DNA of 64,000 bases, taken from NCBI GenBank assembly GCA_002946415.1, contig NJPS01000006.1, forward strand, positions 62,001 to 126,000, written 5' to 3'. Positions 12,357-24,393 of the stretch are shown piece by piece. Within the stretch, counting starts at the first letter, position 1. Each line of letters begins with the position of its first letter. Below the pieces are notes generated by a model. That model saw nothing but the letters and a program-made list of their open reading frames with translations. It did no database searches and was not told the DNA's origin. The position numbers were made by a program, and so were the translations under genes. Source of the DNA: Rutstroemia sp. NJR-2017a BVV2. Lineage: Eukaryota > Ascomycota > Leotiomycetes > Helotiales > Rutstroemiaceae.

Positions 12357-13338
12357 CTGTCTTACTTAATATGCTGAGATCGGGGCATTAGGTAAGCTTA
12401 TGCTCGCACCTCACCTGACTTCTCTCTCACCTCACTGTCGGTCGGTCGGTCGTCCCATTTCACATGCGTCATATATACATAACCCACACCATGTCGATAT
12501 CACAGCGGAGAAATGCTTGGCATCTGAACCATCCGCGTAAGCAGCAGGGCAAGTCCCCTACTGTCCCAGCACCCCCATGTCGTCATCCGTCGCTCTCATA
12601 TTCACCCGTGCTATTTATCCGTCCGTGACATGAACCATTAGACGCCATCATGCAAAAAGCAGCACCGCACTACCAACCTCGGCTTCCACAGCACAGAAAC
12701 CCGTCTATCTATCTAGATATCTTCCCTTTCCCTCCCTTCTACTCGTATCCCCCTCCAATCTCTTTTGACTCCCAAAGGTCAGACCATCAGCGCCCAGAAA
12801 GAGAAAAGTTAAAAGCAAGAATGCAACCCTATGAAACGCACTATCACAATCAAGCCACACGGCCGGCGCCTCCCTCTCTTCAGCGTCAAAAAAAAAAAAA
12901 AAATTATAATAATAATTTATATACGAATATGATGTGACAATAACCGTAACCGCAACAGGAGCAAAAATTGATATATCGTATTCTTCATCTATCTATTCCC
13001 ATCTCATACTGTAAAGTGAGATCGAGACTCGGACAATCTTCCGGGTCCGTTGATCGTGAATTCCAGTAAGTTATGAGCGTTGGATCCTTAGAAGATGCGA
13101 GAGTGATTCAAAAATGTATGCATGGATGTATGTATCGATGTACGCTGTATGTATCTAAGTATCTATCTATCATTCTATGGTACGCTAAACAATCAATGCG
13201 GTGTGAATACCCCATGTTACCAGAAAGACAAAAACGCTGGTCATTGTGTGCGGCGCATATGCATTGTGAATGCGGTGCTCCCCACCATTTCAAATGACTT
13301 CTTCCAGTAACCCGTTCGCTGGAGACGCCGTCATTCAA

Positions 13339-16300
13339 TCACTCATCCCCATTGCTATCCACACCTGCTGCGCCTTCCACATTTTCCTTCATTTCTTCGC
13401 TGGCGTTATGTGTTGCCTGTACAGCACCATCCCCATTCGCATTCTCGGTGGATTCTTCCATCACACCACCTTCTGCAGAACCGGTGTTTTCTTCTTTGGC
13501 GGCGTCCACACCACCAGTCGGTGATGTTTCTTGCGGTTCGCCACTGCTTCTTCCCCTATTCTCATCAAGGACCTCCGCGATAGTTGTTTCCCCCTCTGTC
13601 TGTTCCAAGTCTTCCTTCTTATGAAAGGTGTGCGATTCGGATAGGTTGACTGCTAGGAAGGATTTCGGCAGTTTGACTCTATGGTTTTCATTAGCTTGAC
13701 TGAATAATAGCTGTTGTGTGACAGGGAATGGGTATGAATTAGAGAAAACGCACTGATGGAACTTAGCTCTCAAGGTATCGATTACAGATTTCCAGTCCGC
13801 ATGAGCAGTTAAACTTCTTCTTGGCGCACAACTAATGCAATGTTTACTATCCAGCTGGACGTCGAGAGGATCATACGTATGTGCTCCTGGACTGATTGTA
13901 ATGCGAATACTATATGCATATTTGGCTACATCTTGTGCATCTTGGGGGGTCTTATTCTCAGATTCGTAGAGTTCAAAGCAAATCTGAGAAAGGTAGTCGA
14001 GTTCTGGTATGGCGCTGCGTTTGATTTTCGTTTCGATTCCTCCTTCCAAGATGCAGTTCAGAAGAGTATAAATGTGGGATTCTTTGGTGAAGTAAATAAA
14101 AGCTTTGGCGTCATCGGAGGCTTGCATCTCTTCAAGGTCTTGTACGATTTCCTGAGAGTGTTAGTAAAATACATAGCTCACATCGCTTGGTTGCTTATAA
14201 CTGACCTTTAACAATGGAAGAGAGGTTAAAAGACCAATCTCAAGTTTCTCGGTGTCTGCAATGCCATATTCTTGTGGACAGATGAAATCAAATAACACTT
14301 TGGCCAGCTTGTATAGTTCTCGTAACCTTTCAAGTCTGACATCTGTCTTCGCTTTCGTTTGGCTGCTCCCTGTGAAGAGCCGGAAATACTAAATTTGATC
14401 AGCGAAATTCTACTGAATCATCTATTTAATCTTACCTGTTCTGGTACCTCGTCTGCATTTTTTCCGTTGAGCACCGATTTCCGTCTGAACATGCGTCGAT
14501 GAAGAGTTCTATTCAGCTCGGCCTTTTCCGAAGGTACGGCATCGTCTTTGCCATTGTCTGACTCCTTGGGCCGTTCAGATTCCTTGGATCGGTCCCTCTC
14601 CTCCTTCCTAGGCTCCTTGCTGTCAGTAGCAATTTCTTGTTCTTCCTCTTCCAGCAAACTTTTACTGGGGGTGAAAACCCATTCGAGGAATTGCCGATTG
14701 TGCAGAGCATCAAACTTCATCGTATCATACAACTCGGAAATTTTGCTAGGATCAACCTTCTCCGCATCTGAGAACTCGTTGAAGAGTTTCTCCCATCGTT
14801 CTCGGAAGAGCTCTGCGTCTTCTCCACAGCACCAACGAGCTTGTATGCTACTTGTTGCAGTTGCTTGGGACATTGCCGATCCCATTGCTGAGCCTGAGCC
14901 CTTTTCCTGGTCTCCGGGATTAGCAATAGCATTTAGCGAGGACGATGCACCTCCATAGAGCTTGTTGTAGTTCTGACGCATGACTCTTCTGTGGAATTGC
15001 ATCAAGTGAACGACTTGCTTCTGAACAATAGATGGTTCGGGCATATTTGCTGGCCAAGCAAATTCGGGCGGTGCTTCGTTTCCCTGTCGCAATAATGTCT
15101 TGAGCTTCTTCTTGACCTTGTCCATCTCATCCTTCGCAGCATTGGAGTCATCGAGCAAATCTTTGCGTACGGTGATGAAATCAGTTGGTAGATCCTTTTG
15201 CTCGGTAAAAGCGGACGCCCAAATCTGGGCGCTCGTAGTGACGCGCCGCTCAGAGCTGCTGAAGACATGGACCTCATCAAGAATATCCTTATTCATCAGC
15301 TGAAGATCGTTTCGCATACTCTCGCCCAATTCCTGTGCTTGATACCGAGCAGAATGAGTTGGTTCACCGCCCCATTTGACGATGAGCTGAAGCTTGTCCA
15401 GTACGAGGCTTTCTTCCGCTGCTGTGATGCGAGATAGGGTCACACCGGACAAAGAATCACTGCGGGTCGGCGAGCTCAAGAACTTCTCGGCATTCTCAGC
15501 TGTGAGGCCTTCTGTTCCTTTATCTTCGTCCGGTTTTGTAGTATCTTTGCTTACAGCGGGAAGGTCTTCCGGAGCCGGTGGCGTGATCTCTGAATGTAAA
15601 GATTCTTCAGGCTTCCTCTTTCGGAACATTGGCTTGATTTGTACTTTTGTTCCCGCCCATCCTCCTTTCTTAACCAAGACATTCCGAAGTGACCTAAGCT
15701 TCTCTTGATCCTCGGCGCCCTCATGCACAGCAGCATCAACTGCGACCATGACGCTATGTAGCGCAGCTTCACCTATGAGGAGCACTTCCTCTTGATGACC
15801 TTTCAGGAGATCGATGAATGGTTTAGTATGGAAAGTATACTTATACTTTTGCTTCGGCGTGCGATCAGCATGTCGAACTACTGATACCATGCCCTTCAAC
15901 TTCCAACTGTGTTTAGGAGCTGGCGGTGGCATCATTTCTTGTTCTTGTCCTGGTGTTGGTGGTACAGTCGATGTAAGGGATGGTGCCTCACTTGCAGAAG
16001 GAATAATCGGTGGGGGCAGTAACTCTGAGTTAGGGATAGACGACGTGTCCTTTTCTGCAGCAAGCGGTGGTGACGTTCTAGGTGTAGTTGCAAGTGAGGC
16101 GCCAGCTTGAGGTGAAGCGGTAGCAGATGGGCGGTGTCCATGAAGCATATTTGTCATGCTGGGCGATTTGCCGAGAATGTTCTGTAGAGTTGAACGATGG
16201 TTGTCTTTCAACATGGAATCTTTTCGGACTGTTGTAGGACTGATAGCTCCGTCGCCAGTTGGTGAAGTAACACCACTGGCAGGTTGGGAGATTCCTTGTT

Positions 16301-18311
16301 TCTTTTGTTTCTCGCGTATAAACATGTCCTTCAGTATGCGAGCACATTGTTCGTAGTACTCTTCGTTATCCTTGACGAAACTCCACCCATTAACATCAAT
16401 AACATAGCTCTGCCCCTGAGCACGCAAAAGGTCAAAACCACAAACACGCTGACCAAAGCTATTAGCAATACGAGTCGCCATTTCAGATTCCTCTTTGGTA
16501 AGGCTTGTAATATATCGGATTTCTTTGCCATGAGTATTGCGCCTTACAAGGCCGTCAACAACTGGTGACTTGCGAGTTTCGGCATGACAGAAGTTTGGTC
16601 CCACTGTATAGGCTTTGACATCTTCTGCATTATCAACGCGCATGAATTTCTCATAGAGATAACTGCTGTCCGGCTCTAAAATTGCTCGGGGAATTGTGAC
16701 ATCTTCTTGGAATTCGGAGCTCTTGTTGCCGATTTTGCGGAAGAGCTTACGAGCGCCGCCACCTTGGCTCTTTGGGTAGTAGATGCAGATATTGTGATCC
16801 TCACCACTAACAGGCTTTTCGACGAATGGTTTGGCAAGGATAACACCATCGACGCTCAAGATATCGCCATCATCGATGAGTTCGACCCTTTTAGGGGCAA
16901 CCATCTGGCCACCTGTGCCGTCTTCTGGACCCTCCAGTACAACACCAGTGGTTTCCTTAAGATGCTTAGCAAGCTCTGGCGTCAAGACAGCTGGACCACC
17001 ATCCCGGTTCACCTCTAGTCGCTTCGGTGTCGGTACGTCGATCTTGTCTAGTATTCGTAAACATATCCTACGATCCCATAGTATCTTTTGCATCGGAACA
17101 TCATTGACGCAGAACGGTTTTCGTGCCTGCACGTACGCGATCGCCTTATCCAATGGAAATCCATCCGAATAAAAGGATATCAAAAAGTCACAAATCGGCC
17201 AGTTTTCGACTTCCTCGTCGAGAATTACTTTATCCCCAAACACGACGACTTCGAACTCACCCTTTGCAATTAAGCGGTTCAGGATGTTCCGACTTGGTTT
17301 GCTTCGAGCTTTAATGTCAAGCGCACATACTCCGATAACACCCCAAGGAGCCGGTTTATTATCGTCGTCTTTCTTGATGTGTACACCCCTTTCGCTACTT
17401 GGACTGTGGCTACTCGCTCCTGTACTACCACTGAACCGTCTCTTTGCTCGACTTCTAGATCTCTGCGGGGGTTGAGGTCGTGGCTGGGCTTCCCCTCTTG
17501 CAGCAGCATTCCTTTTTGCAATTTCTGCAGCATGAGTCGGCGTTTCTCTTGCTGTCAATTGATGTGCAGCTAATCCACTTTGGCCACCAGATGAAGTGGT
17601 CACAGATATGGGTGATGTTTCCGCCTGAGAGATCCCCGATCCTTTATTTGTTCCCATCGCACTAGAAGCTCTTGCACCATGCGCTCCATTTTCTGATCCG
17701 TTCACAGAAGGTGCAGTACTTGGTGCACCGCCTGCTCGAACAGACGCCAAAGAATACATGGAAGAGACCGACATACGTTTCCCATCAATATCCGAGATAG
17801 AGGCTCGAGGGCGTAACGCAGGATCTGGAACTGGCTTTAATTCTTCCGCCATTGTTGGTGGATTTATTTTCGGAGGATCACTGTCGTCAATGGCAGAGTC
17901 TTCTTTGCTCATGCTTGCTTTCCCCTGTTTAAGAATATCCAAAGCGTTCTGAGTGAGTTGACTATATGATGAAGATGTGCGAGATTTCATCGGAGACTTC
18001 ACGCCAGGTGATGGCAATGGCATAGAGATATTCGCTCTTTCGGAATTGGAGTCGGTTTGTACTAGCGGCTCCGCATGTTTTGCTTTCCTGTTCAGCAGTG
18101 AGTGGATGCCAGTTACCGAAGATAGACTATGTGAAGCCGTTCGTGCTTTCAATCTCAAACTCGATGGCTTTCTAGTTGCGGTACCAGTAGCTGCGGTGTC
18201 TTGTTCCTCTACTTTAGGATCTTGGTCTGGGATACGAGAGGATAAGTCCACCTCCACCGCCTCTGTACTAGGATCGTTTGTTTCTTTAGAGGCACTCTCA
18301 CCTTGTGCCAT
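13339..18311 (-). CDS. VIP1: Inositol hexakisphosphate/diphosphoinositol-pentakisphosphate kinase (PPIP5K, Vip1/Asp1)
   Basis: Bifunctional enzyme of inositol-pyrophosphate metabolism: an N-terminal ATP-grasp kinase makes 1-PP-IP5 or 1,5-PP2-IP4 and a C-terminal histidine-acid-phosphatase-like domain removes the pyrophosphate; in fungi it affects phosphate signalling, microtubules and polarity (family knowledge). Four exons: 18311-14436, 14388-14206, 14151-13754 and 13678-13339; introns of 47, 54 and 75 nt; 1598 residues. Residues 1-320 are Ser-rich and low in complexity. The kinase begins near residue 321 ([18 protein letters not shown]) and ends after [11 protein letters not shown] near 660. 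The phosphatase motif RHADRTP is near 810, with the later [31 protein letters not shown] and [13 protein letters not shown] blocks. A long acidic, Gly/Ala/Glu-rich tail closes the protein. The third intron is 75 nt with no stop, so its retention would insert 25 residues in frame; it was removed because it interrupts a block continuous in homologues. Divergent from Utp21. Confidence 0.95.
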
Positions 18312-19118
18312 TTTGATTATCTTATCTTAGTAGTTGGCAGAGCCCAAGAGCGATTAGTGCCGAAGTTCACCAGCGAGCAACCGAATCCCTCGTTCCTTCT
18401 CTGTCCCAAATATTGTGTTGGAATGAAATGTGGACTAGCAGTAATCGGAAAAATGATAAGCTCCAAAACAAAGAGAAACAGTCAACAACAGTACGAAGTA
18501 GTTTGTGAAAGTTTTGACCCAAAATTGTGGATCTTGTTGGTTGATGGACTTGCTGGCAAACCAAAAAAATACCCCAAAAATGAGAATGGAGAAATGAATC
18601 TCGAGTAATGTAAGTTTCACAGCCTTGCTGCACATTCTTGCAGCCGATGACGTTTTTTCAAGCGAAGGGGAAAGACATGGAGAGTGTTCGTGACATCTAA
18701 CAATGAGAGACATTTACTGTACGTTGACTGATTCCCTTTTTCAAAAATGAGAGATGACAGACAGAGGGAATAACTGTATGAACAGAATATTTGTATAGAT
18801 TGACACAACATCAGAGAACGCCATGGGGGCACAACGCTTTTCAATAATTTTGGTAACCCCAACCTGCCCAGCCAGCTTTCCCCCGCATCCCGCGCTGCAG
18901 CCACATGCCAGCCTCGCCTCACCTAGCCTCGCCCAGCCTCGCCTGAGCGCCTTGTCTCGCCGCCTTATCGGATGCGCAAGGATTAATTTCATGTGGAGGA
19001 AAAAAAAGTTTCGATAGGAAGCCAAAAGCATAGATTTCTTATCATCACCAGAATTGTAACAACGACAATTGATTGTATCAATAATCCTGCAGCAAACTAC
19101 CGGACGCTCTGGATTAAT
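18312..19118. promoter_or_regulatory. Divergent promoter between Vip1 and Utp21
   Basis: An 807-bp spacer between two start codons pointing away from each other. The part next to Utp21 (about 18855-18965) is C-rich with repeated AGCCTCGCC words; the Vip1 side is AT-richer. No clear TATA box is seen, as is common for housekeeping fungal promoters. Confidence 0.6.
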
Positions 19119-22100
19119 ATGCCTTCATCTGTGGTTGCCAATGGTCATGAAGGTCCTATCGTTAAGAGGCAAAAGCTAAATGCTTTGGATGCGCCAAAAA
19201 AGAGTGCCACAGAATCGCGCATCTTCACCCCGTTTCGCGTTTGTCCCCCAGTTTACCCCATTATGTGAATATTGCTGATTGTACAAAGACAATTGGTTTG
19301 GTGTCTTCGACTTCTGTTCCTTTTACCTCGATACCCCTCGGGAAAACCACATTCCAAATTACAACATCTGTCGGACGATGTCTGCAAACATATGACCTCA
19401 AAAGAGGACTTAACCTAGTTTTTCTCACCAGACCTCAAACGCCTGCAGATATTACAGCGACAATCGCATGGAAGGACAGAGTTTTTGCGGCATGGGGAGG
19501 AGAGGAAGAGAATGGCCAGCAGGGACTTTGCGTCTTCAAGAGGGGGAAACGAATCGAGGAAATCCCAATACCTGCGGATCTAAACGAGCCGATACGCCAA
19601 CTTCTAGTCTTCGGGACTTGGATAGTAGGATGTTGTTCAACGAGGATTGAGGTCTGGAAAACTGCGACGTATGAACATTATACTACTCTTCACACTGTAG
19701 CTGCACAAAAGGGTGGAAATGAACTCACTGGAGGAATATGCAACATGCCGACATATTTAAACAAAATTTTCGCAGGAAGAAGGGACGGCGGAGTGGAGAT
19801 TTGGAATGTTAGCTCTGGGAAATTGATCTATACTCTTCTCCCACCGGGTCCAGATTGCGGTGCTGTTACAGCTCTGCAGCCGACCCCCGCCCTATCGCTG
19901 CTTGCCATCGCATATTCCAAGGGACCGCTGACCATTCACAACGTGCGCACGGATAAGGCCATCATACAATTGAGTGGTGGAGTATCTGGGTCTACTATTA
20001 AGTCTATCTCTTTTCGAACTGATGACTTAGGTGCAGGGGAAGATGGCAAGAAACCTGGAGTGATGGCAACAGCAGGACCTGAAAATGGCGATGTTACTTT
20101 CTGGGATCTTAACGGTGGCGGAAGGATCATGGGAGTACTCAGAGGCGCTCACAACCCTCCTTCTGATTCTGGTGCGACTGTTGGTGGAGGTGTGAGTAAG
20201 GTCGAATTTTTGCCTGGGCAACCCGTCATTGTGACCAGCGGATTGGACAATTCTTTGAAATCTTGGATCTTCGACGAAACACCCTATTCTCCAATACCAC
20301 GTATTTTACATTCCCGAAGCGGCCACGCTGCGCCAGTTACCCACCTGCAATTCTTGCCTACTGATTCGGACGGTGCGGATGCCGGAGGAAAGTGGTTACT
20401 CAGCGCTGGAAAGGATCGCAGTTTATGGGGCTGGAGTCTGAGAAGAGATGGTCAAAGTACGGAATTGAGCCAAGGCAACATTCGTAAGAAGGCGAAGAAG
20501 ATGGGTATACTCGCGCATTCAAGTCTGGCAAACGAGCCTAGCACAACACTGGAAGATCTCAAAGCACCGGAAATTGTTTGTTTGGCTTCATCTTTGAATC
20601 GCGACGGTGGGATGGGAGCGCATCCCGGAACTGGTGCGATATGGCAAAAGGGCAACGCCCAGAAGAAAGCTACAGATGCTACAGCAAGTGGGGTCACAGG
20701 ATGGGAAAGCGTTGTAACTGGTCATCGCAATGATAAGTATGCTCGCACGTGGTTCTGGGGACGAAAGAAAGCAGGGCGCTGGGCGTTTGAGACTGGAGAT
20801 GGTGGAAATGTTCGAAGTGTGGCGATAAGCCCATGTGGAACTTTTGCAGTAGTAGGTTCGGAACTCGGTGGCATTGATATGTTCAATCTACAATCTGGAC
20901 AGCATCGACAACGCTACCCCTCAAAACTTACTCCTGCGCAAGCGAGGAAACTCAAGATCAAACAACTGCAGGCTGCTGAGAGTGGCGTGGAAATATCTTC
21001 CTTGTCTGAGAACAGGTACCAGCCTGGACTCGGCAGACACAAAAAGGCTGTCACTGGCGTGGTGGTCGATTCCCTAAATCGAAATATCATAAGTTGCTCT
21101 CTGGATGGCAAAATCAAATTCTGGGAATTTGGAACCGGTAATCTGGTAGACGAGATTGATTGGTTTCCCATGGCATCAATCACAGGAATGCGATATCATG
21201 CACCGAACGATCTCATAGCCGTATCCTGCGACGATTTGTCGATTCGAATTGTGGATATCGAAACCAAGAAAACTATCAGAGAATTATGGGGATGTCAAGG
21301 TGGAATCAACGACATGTGCTTTTCTAACGACGGACGATGGGTCATCGCCGCGTCGAAAGACTCAGTGATCCGAGTCTGGGATCTCCCAACCGGCCATCTA
21401 ATCGATGCCATGCGCATGGAAAGCCAATGCACAGCTCTAGCATTCTCCGGAACGGGCGAATTCCTCGCCACGACTTGCGAAGGCCAAGTCGGTGTTAATA
21501 TCTGGAACAACAAGACCCTCTTCACCCACGTTCCGACTCGCCACATTTCCGAGAAAGAAATTGCTTCCATCACCGCTCCCACTGTATCCGGCGAAGGCGG
21601 CCACACCATCCTCGACGGCGCATTCGAAGACGCCGAGCAAGAAGACGAAGGTGCCGCTCCCACCATATCCATCGACCAACTTAGCAAAGACATGATGACG
21701 CTCAGCGTAGTCCCCAAAAGCAGATGGCAAACCCTCCTGCATCTCGACCTCATCCGCTCCCGCAACAAACCAACCGAAGCTCCCAAACTCCCCGAAAAAG
21801 CCCCCTTCTTCCTCCCCTCCATCGATTCTTCCATGCCCAATCCCGCTGCGCCAGAAGAGGCCACATCCGATAACGCAGCGGAGCGATCCCGCATTATGAA
21901 ACTTGATCGCGTCGCAGCGGAAGGTGCTTTCACCACAACCCTCCGTTCTGGCAGCGCCTCAGGAGATTGTAAGTCCCCCCCCTTCTCTTCCCATTCCCTC
22001 CCCCCTTTACATCCACCCAACTAACTCTTCCCCCCTTTTAGACCTCCCCTTCATCTCCCACCTCAAAACCCTCTCCCCCTCGACCGCGGACCTCGAGATC

Positions 22101-22361
22101 CGCTCGCTCTCCCCGCGCGAGCTTCCGCACTTCGTGCACGCGCTCACCGCGCGGCTGGCGCAGAAACAGGACTACGAACTGGTGCAGGCGTGGATGGCTG
22201 TCTTTTTGAAGATTCATAATGAGGAGGTGGTGGGGAGTGAGGAGTTGAGGGGGGCGCTGAAGGGGTGGAGGGAGCAGCAGGAGAGGGAGGGCGCGCGCCT
22301 GGGGGAGTTGGTGGGGTGGTGTGCGGGGGTGGTAGGCTTTTTGAGGAGTCCGAGGTCGTAA
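19119..22361 (+). CDS. UTP21: U3 snoRNP / SSU-processome WD40 protein Utp21 (WDR36)
   Basis: WD40 subunit of the UTP-B complex, needed for U3-dependent processing of pre-18S rRNA in the nucleolus (family knowledge). Three exons: 19119-19238, 19289-21968 and 22042-22361; introns of 50 and 73 nt; 1039 residues, somewhat longer than the yeast protein. The first splice joins SRIFTPFR to TIGLVSSTSVPFTS, the standard N-terminus of the family; starting at an in-frame codon inside that intron would lose it. Multiple WD-type units follow, for example IEVWKTATYEH, VEIWNVSSGKL, VTFWDLNGG, IKFWEFGTGN, IRIVDIETKK and IRVWDLPTGHL. The final exon supplies the alpha-helical Utp21 C-terminal domain (about YLPFISHLKTLSPSTADLEI onward). 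The third exon is GC-rich, with a C-rich intron before it. Divergent from Vip1. Confidence 0.95.
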
Positions 22362-22973
22362 GCGGATGGGGTTTTGTGTGTAGATATTAGAATGAGAGGG
22401 GGTTTGTGGGTAGCGAGATGGATGGGTGGAGCAGAGGGGAGGGGAGAATGTATGATTTCAGTTGGAGTGGGAAAATATCCTTCATGCAATATTTTCCGGT
22501 CATGATTTTTGTTAGAAGATCGAGTGTCAGTCAGACGTGTGACGGATTCATTTAGTGGTAGGATAGGATGTCGTGGTACCTATCTGCCTATTCAGCACTT
22601 CCCATCATCAATAAATGCTCAGATAATCAAAACAGAATAGTTGAACTCTTCAACAACAGTCCTTTCTTCCTTCTCCCTCCTCTCTCTCCGTTATCCCATC
22701 ACCCTACTCACCATCCCCTTTCTCCTCTCCCCTCCCCTCTCCCCTCGGCTCCACCCCCCCTAAACAAGCACAGCTCATACTATTTTTAGGAATGAACGGA
22801 CCCCGGCCGCCGATTTCGTGGCCCTCGGGTTAGGAACGGGACTGCGACTGGATATTTGTGGTTTATTTACCTGGCTTGGTGTTGATGGCGTGGTTGATAT
22901 TGAGAGGGCCGGGTCGAGGGGGTCGAGGTACGTAGGTACGTAGGCAGGTGAGGGAGATGGAGTAGCTGAGGTA

Positions 22974-23033
22974 GGGAGGTGGGAAAAGAGGGAAAAGAGG
23001 GAGGTGGGAAAAGAGGGAAAAGAGGGAGGCGGG
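22974..23033 (+). repeat. 25-bp purine tandem repeat, quadruplex-prone
   Basis: Two exact 25-bp units (22974-22998 and 22999-23023; GGGAGGTGGGAAAAGAGGG followed by AAAAGA) and a partial third (GGGAGGCGGG). More than eight GGG tracts occur in 60 bases. Confidence 0.85.
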
Positions 23034-23564
23034 AAGGTGAGAGCGTGTGGTATGAATAGATATGAGCGAAGTTTTGCGAAGGTGAGAAGAGCCGGCGGTA
23101 TACTCGTAGAAACAATTGATTTTGAATTCCAGTGCCACGTTGGCTAAATTGTTGGTAGATGTACACGATAAACACGTCCGTAGGCGGGTCGCATCGCAAC
23201 CCGACCAGACCTGCACCATGACCTCCTCGATTGGAGACTAATTAGATCAAAATCGTATATAGGCCACGGAAGGCCAGACCTCGGGCCTACCCTAGAAGAG
23301 GCATTTCCGTAGTTAGTATTCATTGATGGTCCTAATGAAGTGACGATTTAACGATTGGGTCGTAAACATGGGCTCGACGTCGACCTGGTTTATTGTAAGA
23401 TTCTAAATCGAGGTATGCGGTGGTGGGAAACCTGCTCGCCACTATTGATCTCGAGGGCGATGTTCTGTTATTCTCCTTACGATGGTGAGGTCTGAGTTTG
23501 GATAGAGGTGGCAAGGAAGAGTAACATTAGTGGATCGTGGGAGTGCTTCTCTGTAGGAGAAGCA

Positions 23565-23572
23565 TATATAAA
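23565..23572 (+). promoter_or_regulatory. TATA box of the charged orphan gene
   Basis: TATATAAA lies about 160 bases before the ATG at 23731, and an A/C-rich leader typical of fungal mRNAs lies between them. Confidence 0.55.
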
Positions 23573-23730
23573 GATCCGAGGAAATAGCCTCGATACTCTC
23601 CATATCATCCAACATTCAATTTTATCTTCACCACAACAGCAGTACAAGAGAACGACAGGCATCAACACTCGCCAGCGCCTCACAATCTAAACTTCCCGAA
23701 TTTTCGCTACAAACCCAACACTCAGGCACC

Positions 23731-24393
23731 ATGCCCGCAGAAAACAGCAACAACTCCGATAAGAATGCCGCAGCAAGTACCTCTAGGAAGCACTCAAAGA
23801 AAAGCTCGAGCCCCCTGCCCTCAGAAGGCAGTAAGAAGAAAGTCCAAGAACTTGAAAAGACTGATGAAGTTGTATCTTATAAGAATAACTGCAAGAAAGC
23901 GAGAGAATTGCGTCAGAATCCAGCCGTCAAAGAATATTTAAAAACAATGAAGCATAAGGAGGATGCGGAGAAGGCGAGCGCTAACGTCAAACAATGGCTA
24001 AGAGCTAAAGCCGAAGAAGAGAATGGCGCAATTCCGATCCCTCTACGATTCAGAAGAACAGACACTGTTGATTCTTCGGTTTCCGAAGCAAGTGTGGGGG
24101 CTAACGACATTTTGCATCATCAGGCTGGTGAAACTTCAAGTGGAGAAGAATGGTTTGGTCCGATGAGTGGAAACCACCTAGAGCATTATTCGCGGAGAAA
24201 AGATGAAAAGCGGGCAGAAAGAAGAGCCGCAAGAGAGGCGAACAGCGGATTGTTGACCCAGAACATCGAAAATAAAAGGAGGCCAACCGGCAAACAAAAC
24301 GAGGAGACTGGCAAAGAATCCGACAAGAATCGTCCTCGCACCAAAACGAGCACTGGTAGTCGTCGCACGGGTAGTCCTTCCCGTAACGCATAA
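23731..24393 (+). CDS. Hypothetical charged, probably disordered protein (220 aa)
   Basis: A single-exon frame of 220 residues preceded by a TATA box and a leader rich in CA, so it is likely a real gene. I do not recognise the family. The protein is dominated by Lys, Arg, Glu, Ser and Asn. A Ser/Lys-rich N-terminus (about 1-45) leads into a charged helical stretch (about 45-105, with KARELRQNPAVKEYLKTMKH), then SGEEWFGPMSGNHLEHYSRR, and a basic C-terminus with Ser-Pro/Thr sites (about 150-220). There are no Cys residues, signal peptide or membrane segment. Nuclear or nucleic-acid-associated location is possible from the basic clusters but is only inference. Confidence 0.7.
   Translation: MPAENSNNSDKNAAASTSRKHSKKSSSPLPSEGSKKKVQELEKTDEVVSYKNNCKKARELRQNPAVKEYLKTMKHKEDAEKASANVKQWLRAKAEEENGAIPIPLRFRRTDTVDSSVSEASVGANDILHHQAGETSSGEEWFGPMSGNHLEHYSRRKDEKRAERRAAREANSGLLTQNIENKRRPTGKQNEETGKESDKNRPRTKTSTGSRRTGSPSRNA

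Larger units (their letters stand above)
5150..13338. other. Long intergenic stretch without recognisable genes
   Basis: About 8.2 kb with no recognisable protein. The + strand is purine-rich around 5.3-6.5 kb and pyrimidine-rich at about 9.7-12.6 kb. It holds a 9-bp splice-donor-like array (5907-5969), a G-tract cluster (6397-6426), an 18-bp array (7026-7073), GCAGTC and TGCG microsatellites near 12.0 and 12.3 kb and an A-run near 12.89 kb. The open frames here have no domain signatures. Long untranslated regions, non-coding RNA or old decayed sequence are all possible. Confidence 0.6.
22362..23730. other. Intergenic; terminator region of Utp21 and promoter of the next gene
   Basis: No gene is recognised. 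The left part should hold the Utp21 3' UTR. A CT-rich tract lies at about 22640-22760 and a purine 25-bp tandem repeat at 22974-23033. The right part has a TATATAAA box at 23565-23572 and a CA-rich leader that leads to the ATG at 23731. Confidence 0.55.

Noticed and set aside
21295..22020. 241-codon frame antisense to Utp21
   Set aside because: Lies entirely opposite the well-supported Utp21 coding exon and is explained by that exon's GC-rich codon use.
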